Below, piece by piece: positions 1 through 10,636 of a stretch of 64,000 nucleotides of DNA (position 1 is the stretch's first letter; every line of letters begins with the position of its first letter). The stretch is from positions 3,994,289 through 4,058,288 of the forward strand of contig NC_031479.1 of the NCBI RefSeq assembly GCF_000006565.2. The letters are read 5' to 3'. The stretch comes from Toxoplasma gondii ME49. Its lineage: Eukaryota > Apicomplexa > Conoidasida > Eucoccidiorida > Sarcocystidae. The position numbers and the translations under genes were made by a program. The notes under the pieces were generated by a model. The model saw only the letters and a program-made list of their open reading frames with translations. It was not told the DNA's origin and searched no databases.

Positions 1-719
1 CGCGACCAGGTACGAGCTGTCTTTTCTGTTTAAAGCTCTCTTCCACTTTGCCTTTGTCCGTTTCTTCCACCCTGTTGTCTTCTCCTTCTTCGCCGGTGTC
101 GGACTTCCCTTTGTGCTCAAAGCATGCAGTTCAAAGGCATCTTTTCTGGATATAGGAACTGGAATCGGACTGGGGAAGCGAGGCCTGCCTCGGAGAGCCT
201 TCGAGGTGAAGAAAAAAATGAAAAGATTCACAGCGCTGTCCCTAGGGCGCCTTCCTTTGCTCTTCAGAAGCCACACATACGAGGGCTCTCAACGGTTTTT
301 CATGTCTGGAGCGATTCTCTTCAAGCACACAAGGACGGTCTGCTTCCTTTTTAGAATCTGTTCTCGCTCCTCGATCTCCCCCTTTTATTCACCCGCACTC
401 CAGTTCACACAAAACGCCTATTTCTCTCCGTCGTCTTATCAAACCCTGTCTCTTTTCTACTCCCAAAGGGGATTCTTTTTGTTCTCACATTCCCAAACAC
501 AACGTGGAGACGACGGAAATCTTGCAGGCGTCGGACATCGTTTCTCCACAGCCGCGCGCTTCCTGCCTCTCTCTCACATCAGACGCAGCGTCTCCCTCGC
601 TCTTCGCCGTTGGCGCGGTGTCTCCGGAGTCTCTCCAGGTGCATGTCAGCTTGTGTTCTTGTTTCCTGCTTCCTCCTCGACCTCGTTGCTGGCCTGGGGC
701 GCCCAGAAGTCGAAATCTT
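1..719. other. 3' flank of the small minus-strand gene, no gene seen
   Basis: No reading frame here shows protein-like composition or usable splice sites. The longest plus-strand frame in the area (113-1168) begins at GTG rather than ATG and translates to low-information sequence. It overlaps the better supported minus-strand exon at 720-877. The stretch is read as 3' untranslated and spacer DNA. Confidence 0.4.
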
Positions 720-1652
720 CTACTCTGGGAAAGCCACCTCAGATTCTTTCCTCTTGTCTCTCCGCGTCTCCCGTGGCTTTCCTTCTTGCTGTGGAATGTC
801 GCTGTCATAAATTGGATCTTCCTTATCCACTTCTTGCTCCACACTCTCTGCGTCTTCGACTCGGTCGGGGACGTGACCTAGAAAAAGAAGAGAGACGCAG
901 AAAGTCGATGGGAAGTGAGTGGGGGCGCGAGAAGAGAGGAAAATCGTTTGCAACTCGACACAGACTTCTCTGTGACGAATCACAGACACTGTTGTCTCGT
1001 CTGGCGCTTCCTCTCATCTTGATCGGTGCACAACGAAAGGCTCCTTGTTTAACGGCACACATGCATGCGGAGATATATGTTCACACATGTTTACGTAGCT
1101 ATCTATATGTATCTGTATTATGTAGAGGTGTATGTATATTAAGGACAAAGAAACTGAGTGATTCCTGAAGCAACCGATCAGGCAGGGCGCTCTGTCGCAG
1201 GCCGCACCGCTGCTTCCAGATACCAGCAAAAAGACACGGAGACACCCAGATTTCATCGTCTCAAACAGGTCGCACCGCGACAGAGAGAAGACCACCGAGA
1301 ATGCCCTTTTTCCCTGTTCTGCTGTCGCTTCTTAACACTAGCGAGAAGGGAACGCTGAGACACACACACTCATCCGCAGTAGGGCTTGTTCCCGCGAAAA
1401 CGCGGTGGCCTTTGGCATGTCGTTGAACTTGAACGGCACACAACCGTTCCGCCACCACAGGCACTGGATGTCTGTGGATCTACAAATGAATGTCGCCGAT
1501 GAATTCGGGACTTCTTCGGACACACCCCAATTAAATTTCCCGCTTCCTTGTTTGTGCGAGCGTTCGCCGAGAGCTCTCGATTTCGAGCCGGCGTGGTGTT
1601 CCAGTTTTGAGGCATCTTTATCGCGGACGGTTGCCATGGTGTCGAGAAACAT
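720..1652 (-). CDS. Small protein with GKFNWG and DPIYD motifs, PDCD4 N-terminal-like
   Basis: Two exons are proposed on the minus strand: 1652-1526 (ATG, 42 codons plus one base) and 877-720 (stop TAG). The donor is G|GTGTGT and the acceptor TTTTTCTAG|GT; phases agree, giving 94 aa (89 aa from a second ATG at 1637). The N-terminal half is basic and carries RALGERSHKQGSGKFNWG. The C-terminal half is acidic and carries DKEDPIYDSD. In PDCD4-type MA3 proteins a basic Gly-rich segment ending in GKG-x-WG is followed by an acidic stretch and a DPNYD motif, so order and spacing match. No MA3 domain is visible downstream, so this is either a free-standing version of the segment or has more exons past the left edge. 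Weak points: the donor is not strong consensus, and identification rests on two short motifs. A role in RNA or ribosome binding is inference only. Confidence 0.48.
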
Positions 1653-4541
1653 ACGGTCACATTATTGAAAGAAACCGCAAAGAGATTTGGTGTTCGACGC
1701 GTGGCTTTCCATCCCCCGTCGCGTTTCCTAGCTTTCTCGCGTTCACTGGCGGCACAGGCGAGACGACGCCGGGGGTTGAGTCTCTCCATCTAGCTGAAAA
1801 ACGGAGACGAGAGCACGAAAAGGTGGACGTCGTGAACGGTGTGTGTTCACATGTCGCCTAGATACGGAAGGAGTTGGGAGAGCGTCGACAGCACAATGCG
1901 TTTCTCCAGCTCCTTATCAAAAACAACGGGATAGAAAGCCTCTCCATGACTCAAGTCCGCGTACTCTCGTTGAAGAGAACCGAGAAACGAAGACGCTTTC
2001 GGGTGTCGATGGTGTCGATTCGGCAAACATATGCGGGTGGGGGTCTCGGTGACCGTAGAGAAGCAAACATTGTGTAGAAGCCCTGCAGAGAATTGCGCTT
2101 TGCTAACACGATGAGATGCTTTCCAGGGTCTCTGCTTCTGTTCACCTTTCGGCAACTCTAGACGTATTCAATGGGAAGGAAAGCTGCCCTATGGGCAGTG
2201 TGCACATTACCTCGTGCTTGGCGTCGCCGTCTCAAAGTTCCCCTGTCCCGCGCGCAGAAGCGGGAGAGTTCCTCATGGGGCTTTGTCTTTGGCCGAGTGT
2301 TTTGGAGTGGACGCAAACAAAGGGTAACGTCGACAAGAGGTTTCACCAATTCACACACAAGAAGCAGTTTTCCTGAGTAGCCATCAACTGACGAACATGG
2401 GCACATAAACCAAAGTGAAGGTTAGCGTGTGCGACAGCGAACTTCGCGCTTCCACGCTGGCGTTTTGTGCAGGTGAAGGGTGCAAGACAGCGAACATTTT
2501 CACGGCAGTGAACTGCCTTGTTTTCAATGCTGAGCTCGTGGTCGCGACCTGTGCTTTGGAATCTCCTGCCTGTCGCCACTGTTGCAAACGGCGAGAAAAA
2601 CAAACGACTCTTCAGATACGACTACGGTCAGTCCCATCGTACTGAGAGCACTCGTTCAGCGTGAGGCAAGGTGATGAACTTTTTCTTTTTCCAACGAATT
2701 CCTTTCCTTCCTCGCCAGGAACAGAGTGCCTTTCGTTCCTCCAACAGTGGCGCCTCCCTTGCTTGCACACAGAGGCGGCAGTTGCGCCGCCTGTGTTTTG
2801 GCCGTCTTTTCCGACAAGACCCATTCAAGACGAGTTTCACTGATTCAGCTGGAGAGCGTCTCAAGACCTCTGACACATGCATGTCGAGCTAGTGCGTGCG
2901 TACCTGCTCCAAACGCCATCATGCGTTGAGGAAAAAAAACTCAATAGCGACACACACTGCCCTGTGCGTGACTCGGTAACTAGGCCAGCGAGCATTCGCT
3001 TTCTCTTTCTTTTCAGAAAGCAAGAACCACCGAAGAATGTGCCGGCGTCCGCAGCCAAATGGACAGCGCTTCACAACTCAGGATTCAAAAAGCGAAATGG
3101 CCTCGGCAGAGTAGTGACCGGGTCGCCACACTGGACTCCCTTTAGAACACACGGGCAACTCGCCTTCCTGAAGGCAGTTTTGCGGACTTGGTTCAACTCG
3201 GGGTGTCTTGCTCGCTTTCTCGTGGCGCTTTGTCGACGCCGTTCACTCCTGACACTCGAACAGGACAGAAATGGAAGCGGCAAGCTGAAATCATGCGATC
3301 TGCGCTTCCGCAGGTTCTTCCCTGCCGTCAGGCTTTACGAGATACATGCGTCGAATTGTCTCTGACGACCTGGCGCAGCTGTGAAATACCTGGACGAGCA
3401 ACAGCACCGTAGAGGCGGAGGTCTTGAGACCCCGAGCTCTTGCCTGTTTCAAGCCGTCCAACAGCGTCGCATTTTAAAGCTTTTTCGTAGATTCGAAAAA
3501 CGACGGGACTCTGATAGAAGCAACTCCATCCTACCAGAGTCGGGATGTCACCCTGTTTCTACCGCGTTTACGCATGCCTTAGTTTATCCCGCATCTACGA
3601 CCAGGAACCGTGTGTCGGGCTCCAGCTGGTCCTCGACATCGCGGCGACCTCTTTGCACCGAACGTTAATGGCAGTTTCCAGCATGCTTTGCGGTGTAAAT
3701 ATAAGGCCATCCACCTGGGAGGTACGGATGGGTGTCAGCTTGTTCCTCGTCGGTTGTCTTTCGTTCGCGGATTGACCCGTTACAATCAATCAGTGTGTTC
3801 TTAATGTCCGCTTTGGATGTGCTGTGTCACACGTAGGAAAGTGGAATTTCTCCTTCCACTCTGCAAGTCGAGTTTCCGAGCCTGACGTAAACCTCAACAG
3901 GAAACGAACAATTTCCAGACATGGAAGGCTGTCTTTTCCGCGGCAGAGAGACAAACATCCAAGCTGTTGTTATTCTCGTTGCGAAGCGAATGAAGAAAAC
4001 GCGCTGTGAATGCATTACCGGAGACACTCTCTGCGCAACCGTGGTACTACTCGAGTTCTCAGAAGACATCACAGCGGTCGAACGGTTGAGTGCATGCGGT
4101 GAGTGAATCGCGGTTTCCGTGAAGGGATCCGGACTTCAGAGCGACTCTCCTCCTCCGTTTCTTTTGTTTTCCTTGAAGTCCCTCCCTCAGGTTTTTTTAA
4201 TTCTTTCCCCCGAACAAGAAATTCCCTTCCTCGTTCGCTCTTTCGCCCAGAAAAAAAGGAGTGACCCTGCAGCTAGGTTTTCGCATGCAGTTCGCCTCAG
4301 GTCGCGCTGTTTCTCTTGTCAGCGCAGACTTGTTTCTCGCGTCTGCTTGTCTGCCGAGGAATGTATGTGAGGAAAAAGAAGAATTCAGGATCCCCCCCGA
4401 AGCTTTGGACGCACTCTCTCCTCTTCTGTCAAAGCTGGAGAGACAGCAAAGGGAAGAAAGGATGCATGCCCTCTTGTCTTCAGGCAGAAGGTCAAAGATG
4501 TGTGAAGATGGATCTTGATTTCTCTTTCGTAGGCGAGGAAG
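1653..4541. other. Divergent spacer between the small gene and the GTPase gene
   Basis: This is 2.9 kb between two divergently oriented starts, so it should hold both promoters and 5' untranslated regions. Open frames are short and none looks like a protein. The longest, 2877-3365 (+), starts at ATG but reads as random composition. A pyrimidine-rich stretch and several GCATGC words occur from 4090 to 4540. Confidence 0.5.
4091..4469 (+). promoter_or_regulatory. Cluster of GCATGC words upstream of the GTPase start
   Basis: TGCATGC occurs at 4091-4097 and 4463-4469, and GCATGC at 4283-4288, all within 450 bp of the proposed ATG at 4542. TGCATGC-type heptamers are known to be enriched in Toxoplasma promoters and resemble ApiAP2-type binding sites. 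The same word is common across this window, including inside exons, so functional assignment is weak. Confidence 0.25.
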
Positions 4542-7500
4542 ATGTGCGTTTCTGGCCTAATTCACCGACGAGGTTTCGTCTTCCAGGGTGTCTCCTTTCT
4601 TGCTCTTCTCTTTCTCCTCTTTTCTCGTCTCCTGTTGCAGACCCCAGTGACCGCCTCCTCCTGCGTTCCTTGGGGTCATCGCTCTTACATGTTTCCTCCT
4701 CTTTCGCAGGTTGAGTCTTCGGGATTTTCCTTCTCTGCCTCTTCTCTCTCACTACCTTCACTTTCTTTCTCGTCTTCTTTATCTTCTCTTTCGTCTTCCT
4801 TATCGGCCCTTTCATCCTCTTCGCCGTCGTCGTCGTCTTTGTCGTCGCGGTCGTCTTCTTCGCTTTCGTTTTCTTCTGCTTCCCTTTCATCTTCTTCATC
4901 TGAAGTACCTTCCTATTTGCTTTCGTTTCTGTCTCCGTCGGTCTTTGCTTCTTCGTCCTTTCTTTACTCTTTCCACGGCCGTCGACACAGAATCCCTGAG
5001 CGTCGAGTTCTCCTCTCCTCCCGTCCGTCTAAAGATGCTTTCTGCCTTTCTTCGTCTACTCTCTCACGTTCCTCGTCTCTCTCTCGTTCCCCCGCCTTCG
5101 CCTTGTCTACACTGACACCGACTTCCTCTGCTTTTCCTTCTCCGCGCTCCTTGACTTTCCCTCTGTGTTTCTGTTCCTCTCTCTCTTCCTCTTGTCGCTC
5201 CTCCTCTTCAGCAGACTCCGCGCGTTCAGTGGATCACCATCGTGAACGAGACCTTCTTCCGGGATTTTCTTCGCCTCTTCTTCGCGGCTCCCTCGACTGC
5301 GAACGAGAGGACAAAGACGTCGAGGATGAAGTCTCTCTTCGCTCTTCCACTTCTTCCTCTTCGTCTGCTGATCATGCCGCCCTCTCCGCTTTTCCCATTG
5401 CTTCTTCTCTCGAGGCACTTGGCTCTTCCTCGTCAGCGAGTCTTCTCCGCGACGGAAGTCTTCGCAGTTCCTCGAAAGGAGACGAGCCTATCACGTCACT
5501 CGCCGACAGAGTGGAGAAAAAAATCTTTTTCTCCTCCCCAGACACCCAAGAGGACTCGCGTACTACCGACGCAGGCAGAGACATGCAATCGTGCGTTTCT
5601 CTTGGCTTGACTGGGGAGAGCAGAAACGTTTTTCGCTCCGAGGGAGAAGCCGTGGAGACCGAGGAGGAGACAGGAGCCAGCCTGAGAGGCGCAGAGAAGA
5701 CGAAAGGGGGTGATGGCAAAGACAAGACCATCAACAGAAAGACAGACGTCCGCATTCGCCGCCGCGTTAGAGAAATCATGAAAAGCATGAAGAAGGCAGA
5801 CACCGCGAAAGGTCGATTGAAAGAAGAGTTCGAGAGAGACGAAGAAATCCGCAAAGATCCAATCCTCCTCGCAAGACAAGAAGAAGAACTGAGAACTCTG
5901 CGTCTAGTCGACCCTCTTGTTCGGCCTATAGAGCGAAGAAGATACACCGTACAATGGTACGTCCATGCATTCGTGACTTCCTGGATCGGTCACCCTCCCT
6001 CTCAATGGAAGCAGCAACAGTCGAGAAACGCAGATTCAGGGAAACCGGTCAAAAGCGAAAGGGACTCCCTTTTTCCTCGCTTTTTCTTCACTCCAACTCT
6101 GAATCCCGAAAATCCGAGCAAAGGTCAACTTTGGTCAACTTCGCCTGTTACATTCAAATCTCATATCTGTCAATAAGCCAACAGGCCGAGATTCACAGGG
6201 TACACATCTGGCAGACTCCCAGCTTCACACAACTACAAGCAAGGGCATCTTTCTTCATAGATTCACCAGACACTGTATCTGTGTCAATCTTTATCCACTT
6301 GCATCCGCCTGCCTAGACTTCTCCATCCACTGAGGTCTCTGTCTATCTCGATCTGTCTGTCATACACATAGACGTACAGAAAGCTAAATGTCAATCAAAC
6401 ATGCGAATTTTAGGTTTTCCATGAAATCTATTTGGAAGAAGAGACTCTCTCTCTCTCTGTGTGTGTGCGCATGCATCCAAGAGAGATGACGTGAGTGGAA
6501 ATGGAAGAGACAGTTGCCGTTGATTGTGGGGTTGTAGGTGGCCTAACTTCGCTCGGGAGGCCCTTCCACGGGTGTTGGCTTCTTTGCCTCACGTGGATCT
6601 TCTGGTGGAAGTTCGAGATGCGCGTTTCCCCTCCCTCACTCAGCTGCCGATACAACCGCCTGCGGGAGGCGCGAAGCCGCGCCTGATCGTTCTAACGCAT
6701 GCAGATCGGGTAAACACAAGCCGCCGCTTACTCTGTCGCTTCTAGGTCTAACGCGCTGACTGCTTCTCACTCTCAGATTCAATGACTACGGCGGTGGTCT
6801 CCGTCCTCAATACCAATTCAAAAGAGTACTCCGAATGGTGATGCATCTGGAGACATGGGCATAGCAGAAGATATGCATATTTATATATATATATATATAT
6901 ATGCATATGCCTGTGCCCGTCTGCCTATCTACATGTGTACCTGTGTAGGTGTATATGTAAAAAATTGTTTAACCCTGTGTTTATCTCTCTATATAACAAC
7001 AGTCTGTTCATATATATATATATATATATCTTGTAACTATGCATGTGAAGATATTTGCATTTGCATGCAGTGCCTGGGAGGTCAGATATCTGCGCACGGG
7101 TCTCTTCTCTCCTTCTGCATTTACTTCAAGAACAGATTGAAACGTTCTTCGCCAGACCGCACAAAGGCCTTTCTCTCTGACCACACGCCAATTACATAAA
7201 TATATATATATATATATATGTACATATGTATATATATATATATATACATATGCATATATGCATCTACATGCACACATTTATATATGCGTGCATTCCTACG
7301 CATGTCCACGGGTACATGCACTTGGAGGTCTCCAGACGCAGCATGGCAAATCCGGCACCGACGTTTGCATAGGCATATATGCATGCATGCGTGCTTCCGA
7401 GTGTACATGTCAGGACATGCCGCACACGGTTTTTTATGGTGTCCTGGCCCTTCCATCGCTGCGTATTGTCTCGTCTGTTCTCTCTGTTTTTTCAGGCCTC

Positions 7501-9472
7501 TGAAGCAGGAAATGCGCAGTGGGCGAAACATTTTCGTTTTCTCCATCGTCTGCATGCAGCGGAGGCCCTCGACATCGAGGAGCGAAATGCCTGGAGACAC
7601 GGCGGCCAGAGCCGCCCCCCACATCCAGGTGTCTCCTACAGAGGAGACACTACACTGAGAAACGAAGAAGAGGAAGAAAAAGAAGAGACAGCAGACGTAG
7701 AAGAACAGGAGGAAGGAGAAAAGGAAGAACATGAAGCAGAAAAGGAAGAAGATGAGGACGGAGAGAGCGATGTTGCGGTAGACGTGATCGGTTCAGAGAG
7801 TCCCTTGGTTCCACCGATCGCTCCGGCGACTCCGGTGGTGTTTGTAAATGCTCAGCAAGGCGGCGCATGCATCGTCCGCGTCGAGAAGGCAGCGAGAAAG
7901 ATCGTGAAGAAGTGGAGAGAGTACCGTCGCGACCTGGAGGTGTATCGCCAGCGCCTGAAGCGTCTCGCCACTGAGGAAGCGAAACCGTTTGCCACAGAAG
8001 GAGAACAAAACGTCGAAAACGGAAGCGAAGGCGAAGAAGGGAGGGGGTCGGCAGGTTGTTCTGTGAAGTCTCAGTCGTGCGGAAGTGAGGGGACTCTGGG
8101 GCCTGCGAAGGAGAACGTCCCCCACACTGTCTCTTCTTCTGCTCGGACACCCGGAGGAGCCAGAAGTCACTTGCGGACGAAGCGACCGTTGCGGTTGTTG
8201 ATTGTGGGAATGCCAAACACTGGCAAAAGCGCGTTATGCAACCGTCTTCTAGGAACCAAGAGAGCGCGAAGCTACAACTATCCGGGGGTCACGAAGGTTC
8301 TGACAGTGAGTGTGCCTCTGTCTCTGACGAGTTCAAGGAGCTGTGGCGTGTGGAATAAACGCGTTGGGAGTTGCATGCTTCTCACGCCGGCCTTGATCGA
8401 AATTCCTCATTCACCAGTGCCTCCAGTACGCGGGTGCCCTGGTGACAGGAGCCAGATGTGTGCAGCCCAGCCTCTTTTCTCTCTCGTTCGCATCACGCTG
8501 TTTTTCCAGAACCGTTTCAGGACTTCTCTGCTCCTTTGCTCGTCTGTTCTGTAGCCATTCGCTGCTTTCTTACCGTTCGGAGAATTCGTTCCTCTTCCCT
8601 TCCTCGCGTTCCACTTTCTGCTTTTTCCGTGCAGTGGTACCGAAGGCGCGGGACCTTCTTTCAAACGAATCTGCACCGACTGTTTGACTGCGTCGATACA
8701 CCGGGTTTCCTACCTCCTCCGTCCTCCTCGGTCCTGCGGCCTGGACGCCGAGGCACAGTCATTTCTTCTTCGTCTTCTTCTGCTTCTGCGTCGACTTCTG
8801 CTTCGACTTCTGCGTCCGGTCGGCTGCCTTTGTGGTGTGAGACACGAGAGAGGAACAAGGAGCCTTCAGTGCGCATGCGCCACTCGGCGTCGAGAACTGA
8901 GTTTTTCCTGAGGAACCATCCCGTGTACGAGGACGACGAAGCCATTCGTCTCCTCGCTGCATGCAACAAACTCCCCCAGTCTTGTCTTTTCACGATCGAA
9001 GAGGCGTCAGTTGCTCTGCTGAATCGAATGTTTTCTGTCTGGACAAGGCGACCTGCCTACATTCCTCTGCTTCGACTGGGCGAACGCTACGGCGTCGACC
9101 CTCTCGCCAGGGGCGTGAGCATGAACGACCTCAGCGGATGCGAGTTTCTTCACAGAGTGAGAAAACAGAGAAGAAAGACGCTTCTCAATCTGGTAAAAGA
9201 TGTGTTTCCCTTCTTACATGTGTACTGCAGCAACTGCAGGCGTAGCCTCTGGCAACCAAAGGCGCATTCAGGGATGAAGCGTCTCTTCAATAGCAATCGA
9301 AGAAGAGAAAAAACATTTGAACTGACCGCGACAAGAAGGGGGGGAACAACACAAAGTCTCTGTGATGCAATCAGATACGCGTTCTGTCCGCTCGTTAATT
9401 GCAGCTTTAACCACACGTTTGCTGAGATGCCCATGTAATCACACATACAAACGCTTCGCGATTGTTGTGATC

Positions 9473-9532
<60 letters not shown>

Positions 9533-10636
9533 GGAGACATATTTGCAAGTGCCTGCAGATGGGTTGTTGTGAGTATGGATGTACACTTTGCTACATCGGC
9601 ATGGTTCTCTTTGTGTGCGTCCTTCGACCCAAGAAGGCATTTGTTTTTGCAAGATTGGAAGCCCACGATGGTGTCGCTCGACGGAGACAGTATCTTCTGT
9701 TGCCTTTATCTTCAGCTTGCGGCTGCACGCAATCACTATTGCACAGGAGCAGCTTCCGAGCGGGTCCTCACCGACTTCGTGAAAGGATTCTTGGGAAGAA
9801 TGACGCTGGAAGTGCCACCGTCTCGCGAGGAAACGCTGCGGAGATTTCATGCAACTCGAGGTGGAAGAGTGCTCTCTCTGTCTCCTCTGGAGAAGGAAGA
9901 ACAAGAGGAAGAGCGTCGCAGAGAGCTCGCCAGAGAGACTCTTCGCAGAACGCGCATGCGCGGGGCTCGAGACAAGAAGATCCCGTCAGACTGGGAGTGC
10001 CTGGTCGCGAAAAAAGAAGAAGACTCGGTTTTCTGGAACTGGACAGGAAGCGAAGCCACGGCCGACCCAGAGGAGTTGGAGGATAGCCGAGGGAGCAAGG
10101 ACGCTGAAGGTGAGGGTCGGGAGACTCGCAGCAGGCTAACCTTCGGTGTCGAGGAAGGAGGAGAGAGTACCACAGAGAGGAAAGAAGAAAGAAGCCTCAA
10201 ATCGACAAGAGACGACCGAGGGACGCCAGGAAAGATGACCAGAAAACGTGGAAGGGCAGAGGAACTGACGAGCAAGAATGTCCAGAGGCGGGTGGAAAGG
10301 GAGACGGAAGACAACGGTGGGGACGAGACGGCCGAGGAGAGGGAACAAACACAAGGACAGAAGAAAATCGCCGTTCTGATAGGGACCAACGAGGTCTTGT
10401 GGAGTGAGAGTGAAGGCGGGAGAGAGAAAAGGAGACAGCGCGGAGGGGGAGTTGAAAACGTGAGCAAGGACGAAACGAAACGGAGCTTCCACAGTCTCGT
10501 AAGAGCTTTTGCAACAGAAAAACGGCCGTTCAGAAATCCCTCAAAAGGAGCGCATGCAGCCGACGTGCTCGATGAGCGACTCCGCACGCAGGTAGAAGAA
10601 CAGGCATGGGAAACCGGCGCTTTTGAAGGCTGGTGA
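4542..10636 (+). CDS. Circularly permuted GTPase, YlqF/RbgA/MTG1 family, probably organellar
   Basis: Organelle ribosome-assembly GTPase with circular permutation (G4-G5-G1-G2-G3). Exons: 4542-5956, 6538-6709, 7496-8305, 8635-9192, 9716-10636; all phases agree, giving 1291 aa. The RbgA start motif is formed across the first junction as VQWWPNFAREA (about residue 470), followed by VRDARFP. G4 is THAD (about 526) instead of NKxD. G5 is near VVFVNA. G1 is GMPNTGKS (about 766), G2 YPGVT, G3 DTPGF (about 820). The C-terminal helical domain ends with GFLGRMTLE, typical of the family. Acidic or Ser-rich insertions sit between G4 and G5, between G5 and G1 and after G3. The first 460 residues are Ser-rich and basic; residues 12-35 are hydrophobic, like a signal peptide, followed by a transit-peptide-like stretch, which suggests the apicoplast, or otherwise the mitochondrion. 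Several CAG acceptor-like sites inside this pyrimidine-rich leader make the true start uncertain. The GTPase core is secure. Confidence 0.85.
6882..6902. repeat. (TA)n microsatellite
   Basis: Uninterrupted TA run inside intron 2 of the GTPase gene. Confidence 0.9.
7010..7029. repeat. (TA)n microsatellite
   Basis: Uninterrupted TA run inside intron 2 of the GTPase gene. Confidence 0.9.
7200..7260. repeat. (TA)n microsatellite with G/C interruptions
   Basis: Two TA runs separated by TGTACATATG, in intron 2 of the GTPase gene. The third TA tract within 380 bp of the same intron. Confidence 0.9.
9473..9532. repeat. (TA)n microsatellite with G interruptions
   Basis: Imperfect TA tract in intron 4 of the GTPase gene, broken by single G residues. 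Confidence 0.9.

Noticed and set aside
113..1168. 351-codon plus-strand frame at the left edge
   Set aside because: It starts at GTG, has no domain or compositional sign of a protein, and runs antisense across the better supported minus-strand exon 877-720.
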